Below, piece by piece: positions 1 to 12,635 of a DNA stretch of 64,000 nucleotides. The notes under the pieces are model-generated. The model searched no databases and had not been told where the DNA came from. It saw only the letters and a program-made list of their open reading frames with translations. This DNA comes from Fasciola hepatica (taxonomy: Eukaryota > Platyhelminthes > Trematoda > Plagiorchiida > Fasciolidae), in assembly GCA_948099385.1 (NCBI GenBank), contig CANUEZ040000193.1, forward strand, positions 4,166,501 through 4,230,500, given 5' to 3'. The first letter of the stretch is position 1, and every line of letters starts with the position of its first letter. Both the position numbers and the translations under genes were made by a program.

Positions 1-2559
1 GAAATTCGCGAGTTGATATTATGCTTCTCTCCGCGAATGCTAGTGCGAGTGACAAGTTAGTGCTCATCTTCCGAGTGAGGAGGGCAAGCAAGAGGAATCA
101 TTCGATTCGAGGAATTTGACCTCTGACGGATAAAGGCGAATTTTATAAAAATTCCCATGCCAGTAGGCTAATATCTGCTTTAGAGTGCTTGCTGAATTTC
201 TCATATCTCGTAGAAGACGATAGTTTCTTCGTGTCACCGTCCAGGGTCACAGTAATTCTTAAATAAATCTCAAACAATTGAGTATTCACATTCAGAATGA
301 TGAAAAGTTCCATTTACGGAAAATTGTTTCATGAGTGTATGTCCATAACACTACTGCAATCAAGCTCGTTTCCACAGAATGTGATTATTTTCGCAGGAAA
401 CATTTTATTACTTCCTAATATTTAAGGTCGCCGCCTTTATTGGTAGCAAACAAAAAGTAGGTTTTTACAGCAATAAGAAGGCTAACAGCAGAGAAAGCAG
501 TCTTCTGCACTGAACCAAATATATGAGCACAACCCCCTATACATGACCGCATTCAAAGAAGAAGAACGGCCCGGCCACTTTCATGAATGCTCTACCGTTT
601 CATGCTGTGTATGTGCGGCTAATAATCCTTGTATGATACTCATTATTATTGTTGAGCTGACTTGTTTCTTCTCATTGATGTCTGAAATAAAATCTCCTCT
701 ATTTAGTCAATCTTTTCTACTCCTCGAGGTCTGCTCGTATCCGTTTATATGCTTGACGTTTTGCATGTAATTCATTTGCAAACGTGCATTCTCAGTTACA
801 TAATGATGACGTGAAAGTTCACTGATCCTTAGATGAAAAGAACCATAGAAAGAGGAAAATGAACGAATCAAACTCAAGAATTAGGCTGAATTGATATAAT
901 ACTTTCGTAAGCCAGTTTTACCAGAATGCATGACTAGAACTAGCATCAGACTGACGCGACAATGAGAGCTAAATGCGCATCGGGTTGAATGTTCAGGATT
1001 ATGTGTGGATTGACCACAACTTACCGATAGGTGGGATATTCCAGGGATAGTCGGTTAAACTCAGCTCGCAAGTTACTGTCCATGGTGAACCTAAGGCACC
1101 AGAGCACATATGAGAGTCAACAGAAGACATGCCGTGGTCAAACGGTAATATTCCTCGTACTGACTGCATCGTTAGTTCCTGCTACATTGCCTGATGAGCA
1201 GTGAGTGGTGAGAACAGGAACATCGGAAAAATGGGGACTTGACTTGTTAATATTGAAGGAATCTAGAGAAATCAAACATTATTTGGTGAGGGATGATGAG
1301 TATTAGATGGACCACCGCTCAATATGGTATCTTACGGAGAGCACAGATTCATACCACGATAAAGGTGACTACACCGTTTTAACTAGAAGGTTAGTCACTG
1401 TCAATTCAAGTGGAGCCGAAATTATTTCATGGAAATAGAGGAGCAAGTCACATACTTGATGACGATGCTTTTGAAAAAAAACGACGTATGGTAACGGATA
1501 CCTCAAAATCAAACAAAATTCCTACGTTATTAGAAAACAGAACAAAGGGGGAGAGAAAGGATGAAAACACACAAGGAGGAAAGAAGAAAACCTCGTTGTT
1601 GGTCTAACACAGAATTCCTTGAGGGTTCCCAATTAGAATGATGAGGCAACTCGATTAGAGAGCATATTTGCCCCGAAAACACGATTCGGATGAAAATATT
1701 ACTTCGAAGTGATGCAAACTTCGCCCTAAAATGATAAGATTAGGAATTCAGTTGAAGTCAGTCTTCATATTTCCTCCACTGCAATAAGGAGATTCATATC
1801 TGGGTAGTTCAGTCGTACGTGGATTTAGATATCGGGCTGGGCAACAAGCTTTCGGATAAGGTAGTGCGTGAGACAAATGAACAAAGATTGATCTCGCTAC
1901 AAAACTATAATTTCTACGGACTACGCTCAATGGCTCGACTGGAAGTTCCGTTTGCTCAGGATCGGACGAAAGGAACCTATACCCTGGTCTCAAAGATCTC
2001 TGGATATAAATCCAACGGCATATTTCCTGGGCGGTTATGTTGAGATGAAATTTCACGAACTCCAGATGGTGAATTTAAATGAGTTGGAAAATCGTATCCA
2101 ATCTGCATGTGGTGCGATTCCAACATAAATGCAAGAGGCAGTTCAACATAATATGATTCGACGGCTGACGATTTGCCTGGCTCAAGTTGGTGGCGTTTTT
2201 GAGCAGCTTCTGTAACGGCAAATACGGCGCCTATCAGAAATAGAAAACGAACTATTAGTTTCGTTCAGAGCCGAGGACGATCAAACAGTCTTTTTAAAGA
2301 CCAACACGACCTGATTTTGCTTGATGATCCCGGTTTTCAAAACCAGGTTTGAGGTAATCGTGGTCCAGTCTCAAAGGTCGATTCCGTCTAATCGGTCCGA
2401 AAACCATAGTGCAAAATGGGGCAGTTCAATAGGCAACAGTCACTCTTCAATTTCCGATATTTAACGATAATAAACAGTGTAACAGTCTGAGAGCTGGTGG
2501 TTTTGTCAGAACGATTAAGTACGGAAATGACAAAGAGAAATTATTTGACACTTAATTTC
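1..2559. other. No recognisable gene (left flank)
   Basis: I found no domain, RNA gene or second copy of this stretch elsewhere in the window. Open frames near 543-770, 1410-1607 and 1748-2056 are short and have no motif I can name. It is probably old, unrecognisable repeat or intergenic DNA. Confidence 0.5.
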
Positions 2560-2900
2560 AGGTAACAGTTTCCTGATGAAACATCCGCAGGATTCTCACC
2601 AATTGGAACATATCGCTACTCACGGTGTGATCGATGGTTTCCTATGAGAGCAATTCTATTGGCCACAACGAATGGAAACGAATGGCACTGACATTAATAA
2701 TTCACTGCAAAACGATGGTGCAATCCGTCCATAAAACAAGACGATCTATGTGCAATTGTAACATCGTGAGTGATGTAGTTCAAAACCGTGTTTCAAGAAA
2801 AGCCGCAACCAATTCAAGGGGGTTTTCCCACTATGAAACGGCAAATAGGTCCACACTCAGATTGGAGCCGCAAATACCCAACTGGACCATAACCAGTTCC
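2560..2900 (+). repeat. D-family repeat, old copy, left segment
   Basis: This segment aligns by eye with 26510-26880 and 49890-50250, for example around the shared stretch 'ggccacaacgaatggaaacg'. It is clearly more diverged than those two copies are from each other. Similarity breaks off near 2900, where foreign minus-strand Penelope sequence begins, and resumes near 4260. The repeat type of this left part is not recognised, because no frame stays open across all copies. Confidence 0.7.
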
Positions 2901-3249
2901 TGATGCGGCACTAAATATGTGCAGCTCTACTGTCCCATATGGTGGGTATTTCGTTACCAGTCATCTATCGACGCGATTGACAGTAATAGATTGTACGTTC
3001 TTTGATCATTTCGTCCATCTGTCTCGCTCAAGTTCAACGGACTGACGGTCCCAATCCAGACACTGGTTGCATACACCACGAAAGATCTGCTTTGCTGGCG
3101 GCAACGATCTCGCTGCATCTCAACGTGGTATATACTGCAGAACGATTAAGTTCAAATGAGTACAACAGTATTGTGCGACAAATATAGGGAGAATTCGAAT
3201 TGTCACCATGGTAAAGACACATTACGAACCGGCTGTTTCTGCTGATACC

Positions 3250-4150
3250 ATATGGGTCTTCATCGATGTATGGCTACAGCTTCGGCAAACCTCAATAGCC
3301 TTGCATTCCTTATCACGTATATGACCCGAAACGCAGTGTTTCGGTCAGCTGGATGTTGCGTCATCTGAAGATGACGAGCGACGGCAGACGACCAGAACTT
3401 TTGACTTTGAACATTGTGAATATGCGTTTGATCTGACCCTGATTGCATCACAAAACGTTGTGCCCGATTTGGAAAGTGTTCAAGTTCTCGGTTAGACAAC
3501 AGTCGTTCTGTTCCACCCACGAGGGTTTTACCGCAAATTCTTAAATCAGATTAGATTTGGTGTGCAGGGGTAGACGTTATTTTCACCGACGGCTTTGAGG
3601 ATCCCAATCGTTGGATGAACAATTATAAGGTCAGTAACATATTATGTTCTAGGAATCGCTGAAGCAAGTCGCCGTTTGAGCAGGCATTGACATCATCAGA
3701 TTTGAATGGAAAACAGACGATGACTAGTGATTTCTCTACTGAACAAGTCGTTTATCCGGCAACTATAGGCCTGCTGTGCCTTCTGATAAACCTATGGGGA
3801 TGAGGGTTTTCGGTCGACGCCTCTTTTAGCTGTTGCAGTTCGCTGTCAATCATGTTTCCGTGCAAATTCGTTCTACTCTCCGAAATGGTGTTCGGACCAG
3901 GCAACGTTTATATTTCATAGGAACAAAGCTGTTAGTGTGCAAGTATAAGCTTGTCCAAGTTTCTCTTCTATGAAATCAGATTTGATGATTGATCCATCAT
4001 TCCTCCTAGTCATATTAATCTCAAGGAAGGGAAGTGTATTGTCAACATCTGCGCCCAGCGTAGTTCGTATACTTGGATGCACAAGGTTGAGTTCATCCAT
4101 AATCCACGTCAGCTATTCTAGACTTTCGTGATGATAGAAATATTATCAAC
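3250..4150 (-). pseudogene. Penelope-like element: end of reverse transcriptase plus GIY-YIG endonuclease, decayed
   Basis: On the minus strand, reading from about 4150 down, there is a Y-V-D-N tetrad (motif C, normally YVDD). It is followed by the PLE-typical block with LDELN, LHPSIR-like and PFLEI-like residues (frame 3915-4100). Further down, frame 3260-3520 carries SAVARHL, then FRVIY and an AEAVAIH-like end, which resembles the C-terminal part of the PLE GIY-YIG nuclease. Known PLEs encode RT followed by GIY-YIG and integrate by target-primed synthesis. Stops and frame changes separate the pieces, and motif C has lost its second Asp, so this copy is dead. It lies back to back with plus-strand PLE RT sequence at 4440-5122, which holds the complementary N-terminal half. 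Confidence 0.65.
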
Positions 4151-4439
4151 GTATCGTTTGTAAAGCTCTGAGCCCTGAATGAACTACAATTGCCGGCTGT
4201 CTCTTGAGATCTATGTTTCTGTATACCACCGAAGAAAATAAACAGCATAGAGACACTAGCACAATTTTAATATATGTTCGAATAACTAAAAATATTCAAA
4301 CCCACTTTCAATGAAGCGCAGACCTAGTTCCAAGCGGAGCTGGTTTACTTGGAATCACAGTAACTGGTCACATCGTCCAGACATCAGTCACTAACCACAC
4401 CTGAGTGCATTTTTATTAATGAAAATCTACAGTTGCAAA

Positions 4440-5122
4440 GTGGCTGGATAATTTTACGCCATAACAATGTTTCCGGACCCGTGCTGACTCACTGAAGTGA
4501 ATATGAGAAAATAGAGACCGTTCTTGACTAACCCAGCAAGTTTGTTCCCCAAGATAACTGCGATGAACCTGATGAACTAGAAAAAGAGGTAAAGGCAGAA
4601 GCAATCCGTGAGACCATAGCTCACTTTCTGAAGCCAAAAGGAACTCAAAATCCACAACTGATTGGTCCACTGAAACTACACAAACCAGAAGTTTCACTTA
4701 GATGATAAATTCATCACAGCGCGAATTGGCGAAATGTTTTCTGAAATTGCTTGAGTCAGTTGACGATTTATTGGCCAGCGACATTATGAAAGGAAGTTTC
4801 GAAATAGTAGAGATCTTTGGGCCGTATCATTGTGAAAGGGAAACACACGACTTCATTTGATATCCAATCACAGTTCGAGAACTTCCCCTATAGGGAGGCC
4901 ATACGTAACATCTACGAGCATAAAGAGCAAAACCAACTTAAAATCGGTATTTCAGTCTCATTTCAGGAACTAAAATTACTACCATGCTCAACAGTCGTAT
5001 CGTGTTCTTCCTTTCGCCGAGCCTACAGACAAATTGACGCAGTCTCAATGCGGAGCTCATTGGATTCATTTTATCAGGAAATATTTTGGCTCACTTTGAG
5101 GAAAATACGGGCTTGTTCATGA
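4440..5122 (+). pseudogene. Penelope-like reverse transcriptase, N-terminal half, old copy
   Basis: The region carries the PLE signature G-T-Q-N-P near 4640, then a degenerate 'P-K-L-H-K-P' block and an S-S-Q-R-E-L-A-K-like block near 4710. The open frame 4817-5122 (101 codons) contains motif A as SFDIQSQFENFPYREAI, and motif B as RQIDAVSMRSSLDSF in place of the usual T-D-G-V-A-M-G-S-P-L-G-P. Sequence ends just after motif B (LTLRK), and no YVDD follows on this strand. The first part (4416-4700) is frameshifted relative to the second. It is the diverged homologue of 27057-27790 and 50433-51120. The missing C-terminal half lies on the opposite strand immediately to the left. Confidence 0.75.
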
Positions 5123-5439
5123 ATGCAGTGTAAGCGATATAAGGTCCCATGGCCACAAAAGCCCACTGCACTATTAAAGATAACCGGAAACCAGACTCTC
5201 AAGCTTGAAGCGGGGAACCGCATAAGTTCCCAGTATGTCAGATGTGGTCACCAGCCGAGTAACAATGAATTTCCACGTACCACGAAAAATATTGTCGCTC
5301 GAGGATTAGAACCTCTGACCTCCGAAGTGTCAAATGAAAGCTCTGCGCCACAGATCGCAATTTGGAATAACTTACAGAGAGAGAAGGCTTTCCTGCCGAG
5401 AAACAGTAGGATAAGTGCCATCAGAAGGAAGTAAATTGG

Positions 5440-7400
5440 TATTGATTTTCAAGTACCATTTTGTCTATTAAATTAGTTTCATAAAATACGGAGTTCGAGG
5501 AAATCCTGGGATTATTGAAAAAATCTACCACAGTGTGTTCTGGTCCTCGCTATAGAGCTTGGATGATGAAGGGCAATATTTGTGGGCTATCCGAAAGCAA
5601 ATCATATGATCATACAAATGAATACCCCGAATCTCTTAATCAACACGGAAATTTCAAAATTTTAGTAGATGCCACCGCCACATTACCTCTGAAAATATTG
5701 AAATTGTTAACCCATCCATTTATCTACTCAACTAAATGCGTTTTATTTGTCTATTTTATTCTGAAGGAAATAGTATTGATGACGCTGACTTTTTAATTCC
5801 TTGTGATCAGGCCGTCGGGAGGCAATCTGGACAATTGGAACTTTAAAGTTGAACCAGACTAAAATATTTTGTACCTTCGTGTAATGGATTATATGCTTAT
5901 ATTACCCCTCAGTGTGCTTGATAATACCGTACATTTTACAGGCGAGAATTTCGCCAGAGTGCAGAATCTAAGGCCTAGACAAAAGGCCAAATGCCAGATG
6001 CCCACATTGATGTATTGATATTTTGCCTACTGATGAGTATTCCTCTGAGGAATGTCGTTGTAAATAGAGTGAACAATTCTGCGCTTTGTTTTTCACCACG
6101 TAAAAAACAAAATGTCATTCAGATATAAATTTTTTTAGTGAGTCCCCATCAGCTAGACATTCATTCACATTTAAAAATTTAAACATTTGACTTATGAAGC
6201 AAATATTTCACTTCATTTCCAGTTTTATTTCCAACTACGAACCGATATTGAATGAAATCATTCTGGTCACGTGCATATTTTGATCTTTCCTCTATCTATT
6301 TTTTATCATGAGCTCTGCTTCATGTGGGTTAGAACAGTCGCTTCATCGTAGCGGTCGTATTGGATCAGGAAAACGAACTCACAAGAAAGGAAAATCACAT
6401 TCATGGATGTATTACCAAACCTATGTTGGAGTGATGGGTACAAGTGACACAAACTACATGAATAAAGAAGAGCATCACTGCGGATTAGACGCAAAACATC
6501 TGTCGCACACGTGAATCGACAAAACAGATGATAGATGATAGTTAGGAAGTAAATAATATTTCAGACTGAATTTTGAACGTGCAAGCCGTTACCAATACAG
6601 AAACGTGTATGATCGAGACCTTTGTTCGTTGTCACAGTTCAGAAAGCAGGAGGCAAATAAAACACGGCTAAACACTGAATAATGGAATTGTAATTCATCT
6701 CATGGCCTTTCCCGGGAAGCTAGTCCGATTAATCACGAGCGTTCACTGGAGCGTCAGCTGCGGTCGAATGAGTGTGGACGTCAATGCGCGGTACACCTTC
6801 CAACCGATGATCTGAAAAGTCTGTTCGTTTATACCTCTGCCAGCTTTTTTCACTGCTGGGACGTGAGATCGGTGTATTCATCAGGTCACATATTTGAACT
6901 CCATCAAGTAATGTCACAACCCTCTCAGTTTCCTGTGTCACCGTAAGCAATATACTGAATTACATTTTTTGTAATATTTTGCTGTCCATCTCACTCACAA
7001 AGCCATTGCGTATCATCAGTCAAATAGATCACTTATTATTGGAAAACAGGACTGATTACTGCCTGTTATCTGCATTTGATCGAACTGTCAAGTTCCATCG
7101 GACAATACACACGTGGACAACCCATTGATCAATGAAACGAAGATCTGCTTCAGATTTGCTTGAGAAAAGTAGTCAGAAAATCGAATAATAGAGACGGATA
7201 TATGGATGAACAGTGGCTGTAACCCTGTCACAAATAAGTATGCTGTGATATTTGACCGCGTTATGGTTGGTTCGACTGTCGAGCGATGAGGTTTCAGTGC
7301 CCATTTGGAATGAAGATGCTGCACACTCATTTGGATCAGTGGACAGATTACTTCATTAACTGAGTCCAGTCTGCGCAAATCTTCATTTCATAAATTTCCC
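5440..7400. repeat. D-family repeat, old copy, right segment
   Basis: Collinear with 28090-29290 and 29880-30560 of copy D1, at clearly lower identity than D1 to D2. The best conserved part is about 6560-6700, which is nearly identical to 29160-29290. Relative to this copy, D1 has extra sequence at about 29295-29880, so the old copy has a deletion or D1 an insertion there. Part of the segment (5795-6070) reappears alone at 53325-53590. No coding domain is recognised. Confidence 0.7.
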
Positions 7401-7429
7401 ATGGCTGAAATTATTCTACATTTCCCTGT

Positions 7430-9260
7430 TGCATACTGTAACTGTACTGATTGCTCTCCTCGAAGAACAGACATTTTGACAGTCTTTTTTCCTTCAGTGA
7501 CCTATTCTAGATTCTGGAGACAAACATCATACAATTTCCTTTATTAAGGCAATAAAATGGGCACTACAAACGATTATGGATCAAATAATGAAACAAAAAA
7601 TCATAGTTAATCTCTAGTCGTTTTTGGAACCTCGGATAAATTAATTGAATGCAGAGAACAGTCATACTGAATATCCCACATGAAACCTAATGCTTTATGT
7701 TCCGCGATGATCTGCTGATAAAATTTGAAGTACGTACTCGATTTTTCACCGTTCATCAATTCTGCTCTTAGTCTAGGTCTTCACGACACCCATTCAGTTC
7801 AGTGTTGCCTATCTGTTTGAATTATCGCAATGAATCCTCATTCTACAGTGACAACAAACAACCGTCCAGACAAAAGTTATCAGTCATCGCATATAATACT
7901 AATGAAAAAAGTCAAGGTTGCTATCCTCGGCAGCTCTTCTTAAGGAAAGCTTGGCACAACACGATGAATAACTAGTGCCAAACGGATGAGCTTTCTTTTC
8001 GTAAACAATCGCACTACTTCTCACATCGTAATCTGACCAGTAAAGGAAGCCTACAGATATCCCGTAACACTTTGGAAACCTAATTTACTGGAATATCTAT
8101 TCAATTCGAGTTAAAAGAGCTATGACATATCAACGGAACCTGACGGCTACTCCTAACAAATGATCAGTTGGATCAGGTACTTGTGTTAGGACTTCGTTGA
8201 GTGAAATGCTCTCACGAACAGCCGCACAGTGGAATACCACTTGGACCTTCCCGGGCTAATTCGAACTTAAGACGTTATGGGGCAGCAGGAATACACGTTT
8301 TCTTGGGCATCTTTTTGTCCAACTATGGATGTCATTCATCCTTTTCAATCATGACAGCGAATAACATGACTGTACTTTGAGAGTAGTTTCAAATTCCAGT
8401 CCAAACATATCTTGAGAAAAAACAAACGATGGTCTACTACTGGGTGACAAAGGGGAAGCGCATTTCTCTCAATACGCCACGGTAAACCATCGATACACTT
8501 ATTCCTTTCTTTTCTTCACTTACACGCAACTATCTCCTACTAGACGACGAGGCGGCCTCATGAATATATCACGTATCAAAGCTGATCGATCGGAAGCAGT
8601 GTAGAGTCTAAATACGATATTGATGGGACGCACTCTACCGGCTGGTCATTGATGGACCGCTTTTGAGCTGATGGCCATCAGTAAGATTATTTACCTTCCG
8701 TTTTCGTGGTGTTTGATTCTAGCGCGATAGATTTTAAGAATAAATTGCTTCCATGGAATACTAGTTAAAGCGTAGGAGGTAGCGTCTGTGTTGTGGTAGA
8801 CTGTAGTATCCCATAGGGCATCTTCCATTTCATTGGTCTCCATCAGTTACCCATCTGTCACCTGTGTCCCCAAAATTCTGAAGCACGCATGAGCAGCCAC
8901 ACCTCGGCGAACCGCTCAACAGGACGCAAATAAAAATTAGGGTAACTAAGGCCTACATTCCTAGGAAGGAGACGATGTTCGGTATGCCAGGACAGGTACT
9001 CGCTAATGGGCGGACGAGATCTATCAACCCATCGGCTTCAAAGGAAAGCTATCCAACCTACTCCACCTGGTATTCCGGAATGAGCAAATTAGCCGAACAA
9101 CAGGCCACCGGCTCATGTGGAACAGCTCTGCTGCACTCTGGATTGCGTTGGGATGTGCAAAGGTTGAAAGGAGATCGTCTGGATAAAGGCTGGATCAGAC
9201 ATCGTTAATCCAATTTCCACTGCTGACTGTGCAATCGAGTAATACAACGTCCCTGAACAG
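7430..9260. repeat. Block A repeat, copy 1
   Basis: Collinear with 38850-40690. The stretch 7955-8395 is almost identical to 39380-39835, while both sides differ at many positions. A 77-codon frame at 8975-9208 is broken in copy 2, so it is probably not under constraint. I could not assign the element family from either strand. Confidence 0.7.
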
Positions 9261-9264
9261 TGCC

Positions 9265-10195
9265 GGGGTCTGTTTGCCGGTTATTCGTGATCGTTTAGTG
9301 GGCCTTTGTGACTATGCGATATTTACCTCTTCCACCGCAATCAAGCGCAAGTATGAACTAAAGACCAAATCTCATAACCAAAAATCTACAAGGTCGTGAG
9401 ACCGTTCTCTGTTTTATCAGACAGACTATAAAACGCGATTTTTCTTGTCTCATAATAGAATATGTCAAAACCTGGCTGCTGCAGCCATTTTCAGTAGCTA
9501 ACGTTGAAGTGCAAACCTCGATGATGTCAAAAGTCAGTTCTTCGTGGAAAGGAGTCGGTATATTGATATGGTGTGCAACAAAGAAATCTCAATATTGGTA
9601 ACTATTCGGTTGCTGTGAACTCACTTGCACCAGTCACATTTTTCGATTTCCGGTTGCCAATCAAAAGTCAATCTCTGACCAATCAAAAACATCCAATAAA
9701 CAAGAGTGTACTAGTTTCTACGGAATACACTGTACATATTCAATACAAACATTCCGCACACACGATTCCGCGAATCGCGAAACATGAACAGCTGGTGGAT
9801 ATGGTAATATTTCAGACGAAATTAATTTGGTACCGCATGAAATGCAACACTAATCTAACCTGGTTTAGAAGCTTATGGTCCGATAGTCAATGTCCAAATT
9901 TTAGTTTGTTTTTTCCCGTTTGTTTCATTATCACCACTACTGGCTTTCTTCTCAGTTGTATTTTCCCCCCATTCATCTCACTGTGGCAAACATCAATTGT
10001 GCTCCTTTTCGACTGATAGTTGAGTTGCTAGCCTAATGGAATCCTCGATGCAATACAAAGAAATACAGGTTTGTTCTGTTCAGATAACCATTACCATGCA
10101 TTGTAGGTGGTGGCTTTGTTTGTCATCTCGTAGCGGCAATCTCACAAGGAAATAATGGAGGAGAAGAGAGTATGTAAAGAGTACGAGGAGAACCA
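9265..10195. other. Copy-1-specific insertion in block A
   Basis: The homology between copies stops near 9260/40690 and resumes near 10195/41110. The intervening sequence differs completely between the copies. Here it contains an open frame of 147 codons (9573-10016) with a hydrophobic, Phe/Ile-rich C-terminus. I recognise no family for it and do not call it a gene. Confidence 0.4.
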
Positions 10196-10740
10196 CATTA
10201 TTGGAAATAGGTCGACGGAGAAAGTTTGCGGATGCAATAGCCCCACTAATCGCGGCATCCAGCCATAACTATCAAAGCATCTAACCATTGAGTGGCAGGG
10301 TCGCTTGAACCTCGCCTAGAAAGTCTGACACGCCCTACAATAACAAGTCAACTGGTTAGAATTCTCACAGAGTAGTAGTATGCAAGGATCAGTGTCTCCC
10401 TTGGGATTCGCTCGTGTTTGATCTTCAAAATACAAAATAGAGGGAACTCCATGAGTACAATGTCTCAATGAGTGCAACAACAGGACCCTACAATTGCATC
10501 ATTCGAACTCCAGTGTGACTGCTAGCAGCCTGCTCACTATACTGCTCCCCCTGTAACGTAAAAAAAGAAATGTGCCAGTGTTATTTACTCATCCACCATA
10601 CACGAATTGAGAGTATTTGATTCTCATTGTGACGGTCATTTTACAAGACCACTATCGATCATATTGTATCGAAATCACACAGTCAAAATACCTCCCATTC
10701 CACTTGGTCCCACTAGCCAGTGATTTAAACTAAATACCAA
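10195..10740. repeat. Block A continuation, copy 1
   Basis: Matches 41110-41625, for example through 'gaacctcgcctagaaagtct' and the following 'aaggatcagtgtctccc'. It lies just left of Gypsy element 1 in both units. It has no clear coding potential. Confidence 0.65.
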
Positions 10741-12340
10741 TTTGAAATGCAGTTCACCTCAGTTTGTACTATTACTATGGGCCCAGATAGTCACACCCAG
10801 TTTGTAACCTATATCAAAATTATTGTGGCTCATTTTCAACTTACTCGTATGAAGTAGAGTAAGCCAGTGTCCACCATATTTCATTACTCGTGCTAATGCT
10901 CTAGCTTATCTTTCTGAACCCTACGGTTATCTACTTGTTTACCCTTTGAAACCGAAATGGGCCTACTGCAGCTTCCGGGCACTCACAGTAGAGCGTTTAG
11001 TGTACCATAGTTGCAGGAAATGTGTGCATTCTAAAATACATCTCGTGTCATGTTGAAAAAAACAACTAGATGAATTTTGATCACTGTGTACTTGTAATCC
11101 AGATAAATGGAAAAAGCTATATCTAATATTAGATAAAGTAGCTTCAGTCAACTGAACTTATTCCTCGACTTTGACTTCTAAGGATTACCGAAGAAGATCA
11201 GTATATGAGCTGGCAGCACAATCTTCAACCGATGAAACTGGTCAATGAGAAATAAACTCCAGAGAACGATTATTGAGACAATAGTCTCCATCATTCGAAC
11301 AAATGCATCCAGCTTACTAAATTGTTGTGGGCCAGTAATCTACAGTGCCAACAGGATTCAAACTCACCATTCACCATAGGAGGATTTGGAATCCACCGTG
11401 ATGATTATTTGACCAGCGCCGGCCAGTTTAATGTCAAGTCAATAACGAATATGATGCACACAGTCGTTTTCTCTCTAACTACTCACTTTCTGAAATGCCC
11501 AAACAAAATCTCTAGAAACGTTTATCACAGATTCTCTGAAAAGTCAACAACTTTTTCCTGATTTATATGAGCTACATAGAGATAAACTTTTATCCCCATG
11601 AGCTCCTCCAACTAAAAAACTCCAATGATCTGGATGATTGAGAATTCTCCAAATTTTCGGTGTGTGTGGAAGATCTTTTCAATAGAAATCTTGACAAGTA
11701 TGTACGATGTGACTTCCCCAGCGTCACTCATCCCATACCGATGAGTTAAGCTTGTTTTCATAAGAGATTACCACCGAATTGTTACATACGCTTTTGTAGG
11801 CGTATTCAACCGGGTTCGACTGTATCGCTTTTGAACACTACAATGTTAAGGGTCCTGTGTTACCTACATTATGCGTAATTTCGAGTGTATTCGCAGATTT
11901 CCCTTTATACATTTTTCAGAAACAATCGTCATGAATCATAAATGTCTGGACAAGACCTTCATGTTTCCCTCCGTTTATCAATCTCAAATGTTATAAGACT
12001 ATCTTTCATATTATCCATTGTGACCCGATTAGATGACCTTCCAGGTTATTTCTTGAAATGATTCATCATTCACTATCAACACCCAACTCGCCATCAAAAC
12101 CCCACCATGGGTGAACAACTGTTACATCCATGTTGGGAATCATTAGTAATGCCGATCCACCGAGTTCACACCAGGAGTGGAAACAACATCTGAGCTATCC
12201 AAGCTAACTCCCTCAAGAATTAGATTCATATCAACACTTATTGAACGAACAACCCCTTTTATGCCTCTTCGGAGATTCACAAAGTTAGTCCGTTATGCAT
12301 GCATGCTCAAAACAGATAGTTATCGGTACCCCACCTGACC
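10740..12340. other. No recognisable gene
   Basis: Unit 2 has only about 370 bp at this position (41625-41990), so this is either an insertion in unit 1 or a deletion in unit 2. Frames at 10963-11151 and 11322-11561 are short and show no motif. I see nothing assignable. Confidence 0.4.
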
Positions 12341-12635
12341 AATTGCAAATTTATAACGATCTCCTCTCTTCATTATAATGCACCATACACAGGGATATGA
12401 AGAAGGAGAACCGAACTGCAACCTTCTTGTCGGCTGGGGCCGTTCATTGTTTCCGATAATGAAAAACATCGCATACCGCAGGAGTCTGTACTGCAAATCC
12501 GTTCAACGACTTGGGGGCTCTGCTATATAGCCACGTAATTCCGGTCACATAAAGTGCCAAATTCCATTTCCTAGTCTGTGGTCCCAGTAGGAGCTTTGTG
12601 ATTTCGTCTCTATACTGAAAAACACAAGATGAGGA

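Noticed and set aside
1190..1230. CTGATGAGCAGTGAG as a hammerhead core
   Set aside because: Stem II does not close and no CGAAA follows.
6020..6060. CTGATGAG followed by a possible short hairpin, resembling a second hammerhead
   Set aside because: No GAAA follows the hairpin and no stem I partner or cleavage triplet is in place. Homologues at 28598 and 53560 vary in the core.
9573..10016. 147-codon frame as a host gene
   Set aside because: It lies in an insertion within repeat A, has no recognised domain and no splice or start context. Kept only as a note.
11805..11830. GGTTCGA box as part of a tRNA gene
   Set aside because: No acceptor, D-arm or anticodon arm pairing could be built around it; the same applies to similar boxes near 7267 and 37195.
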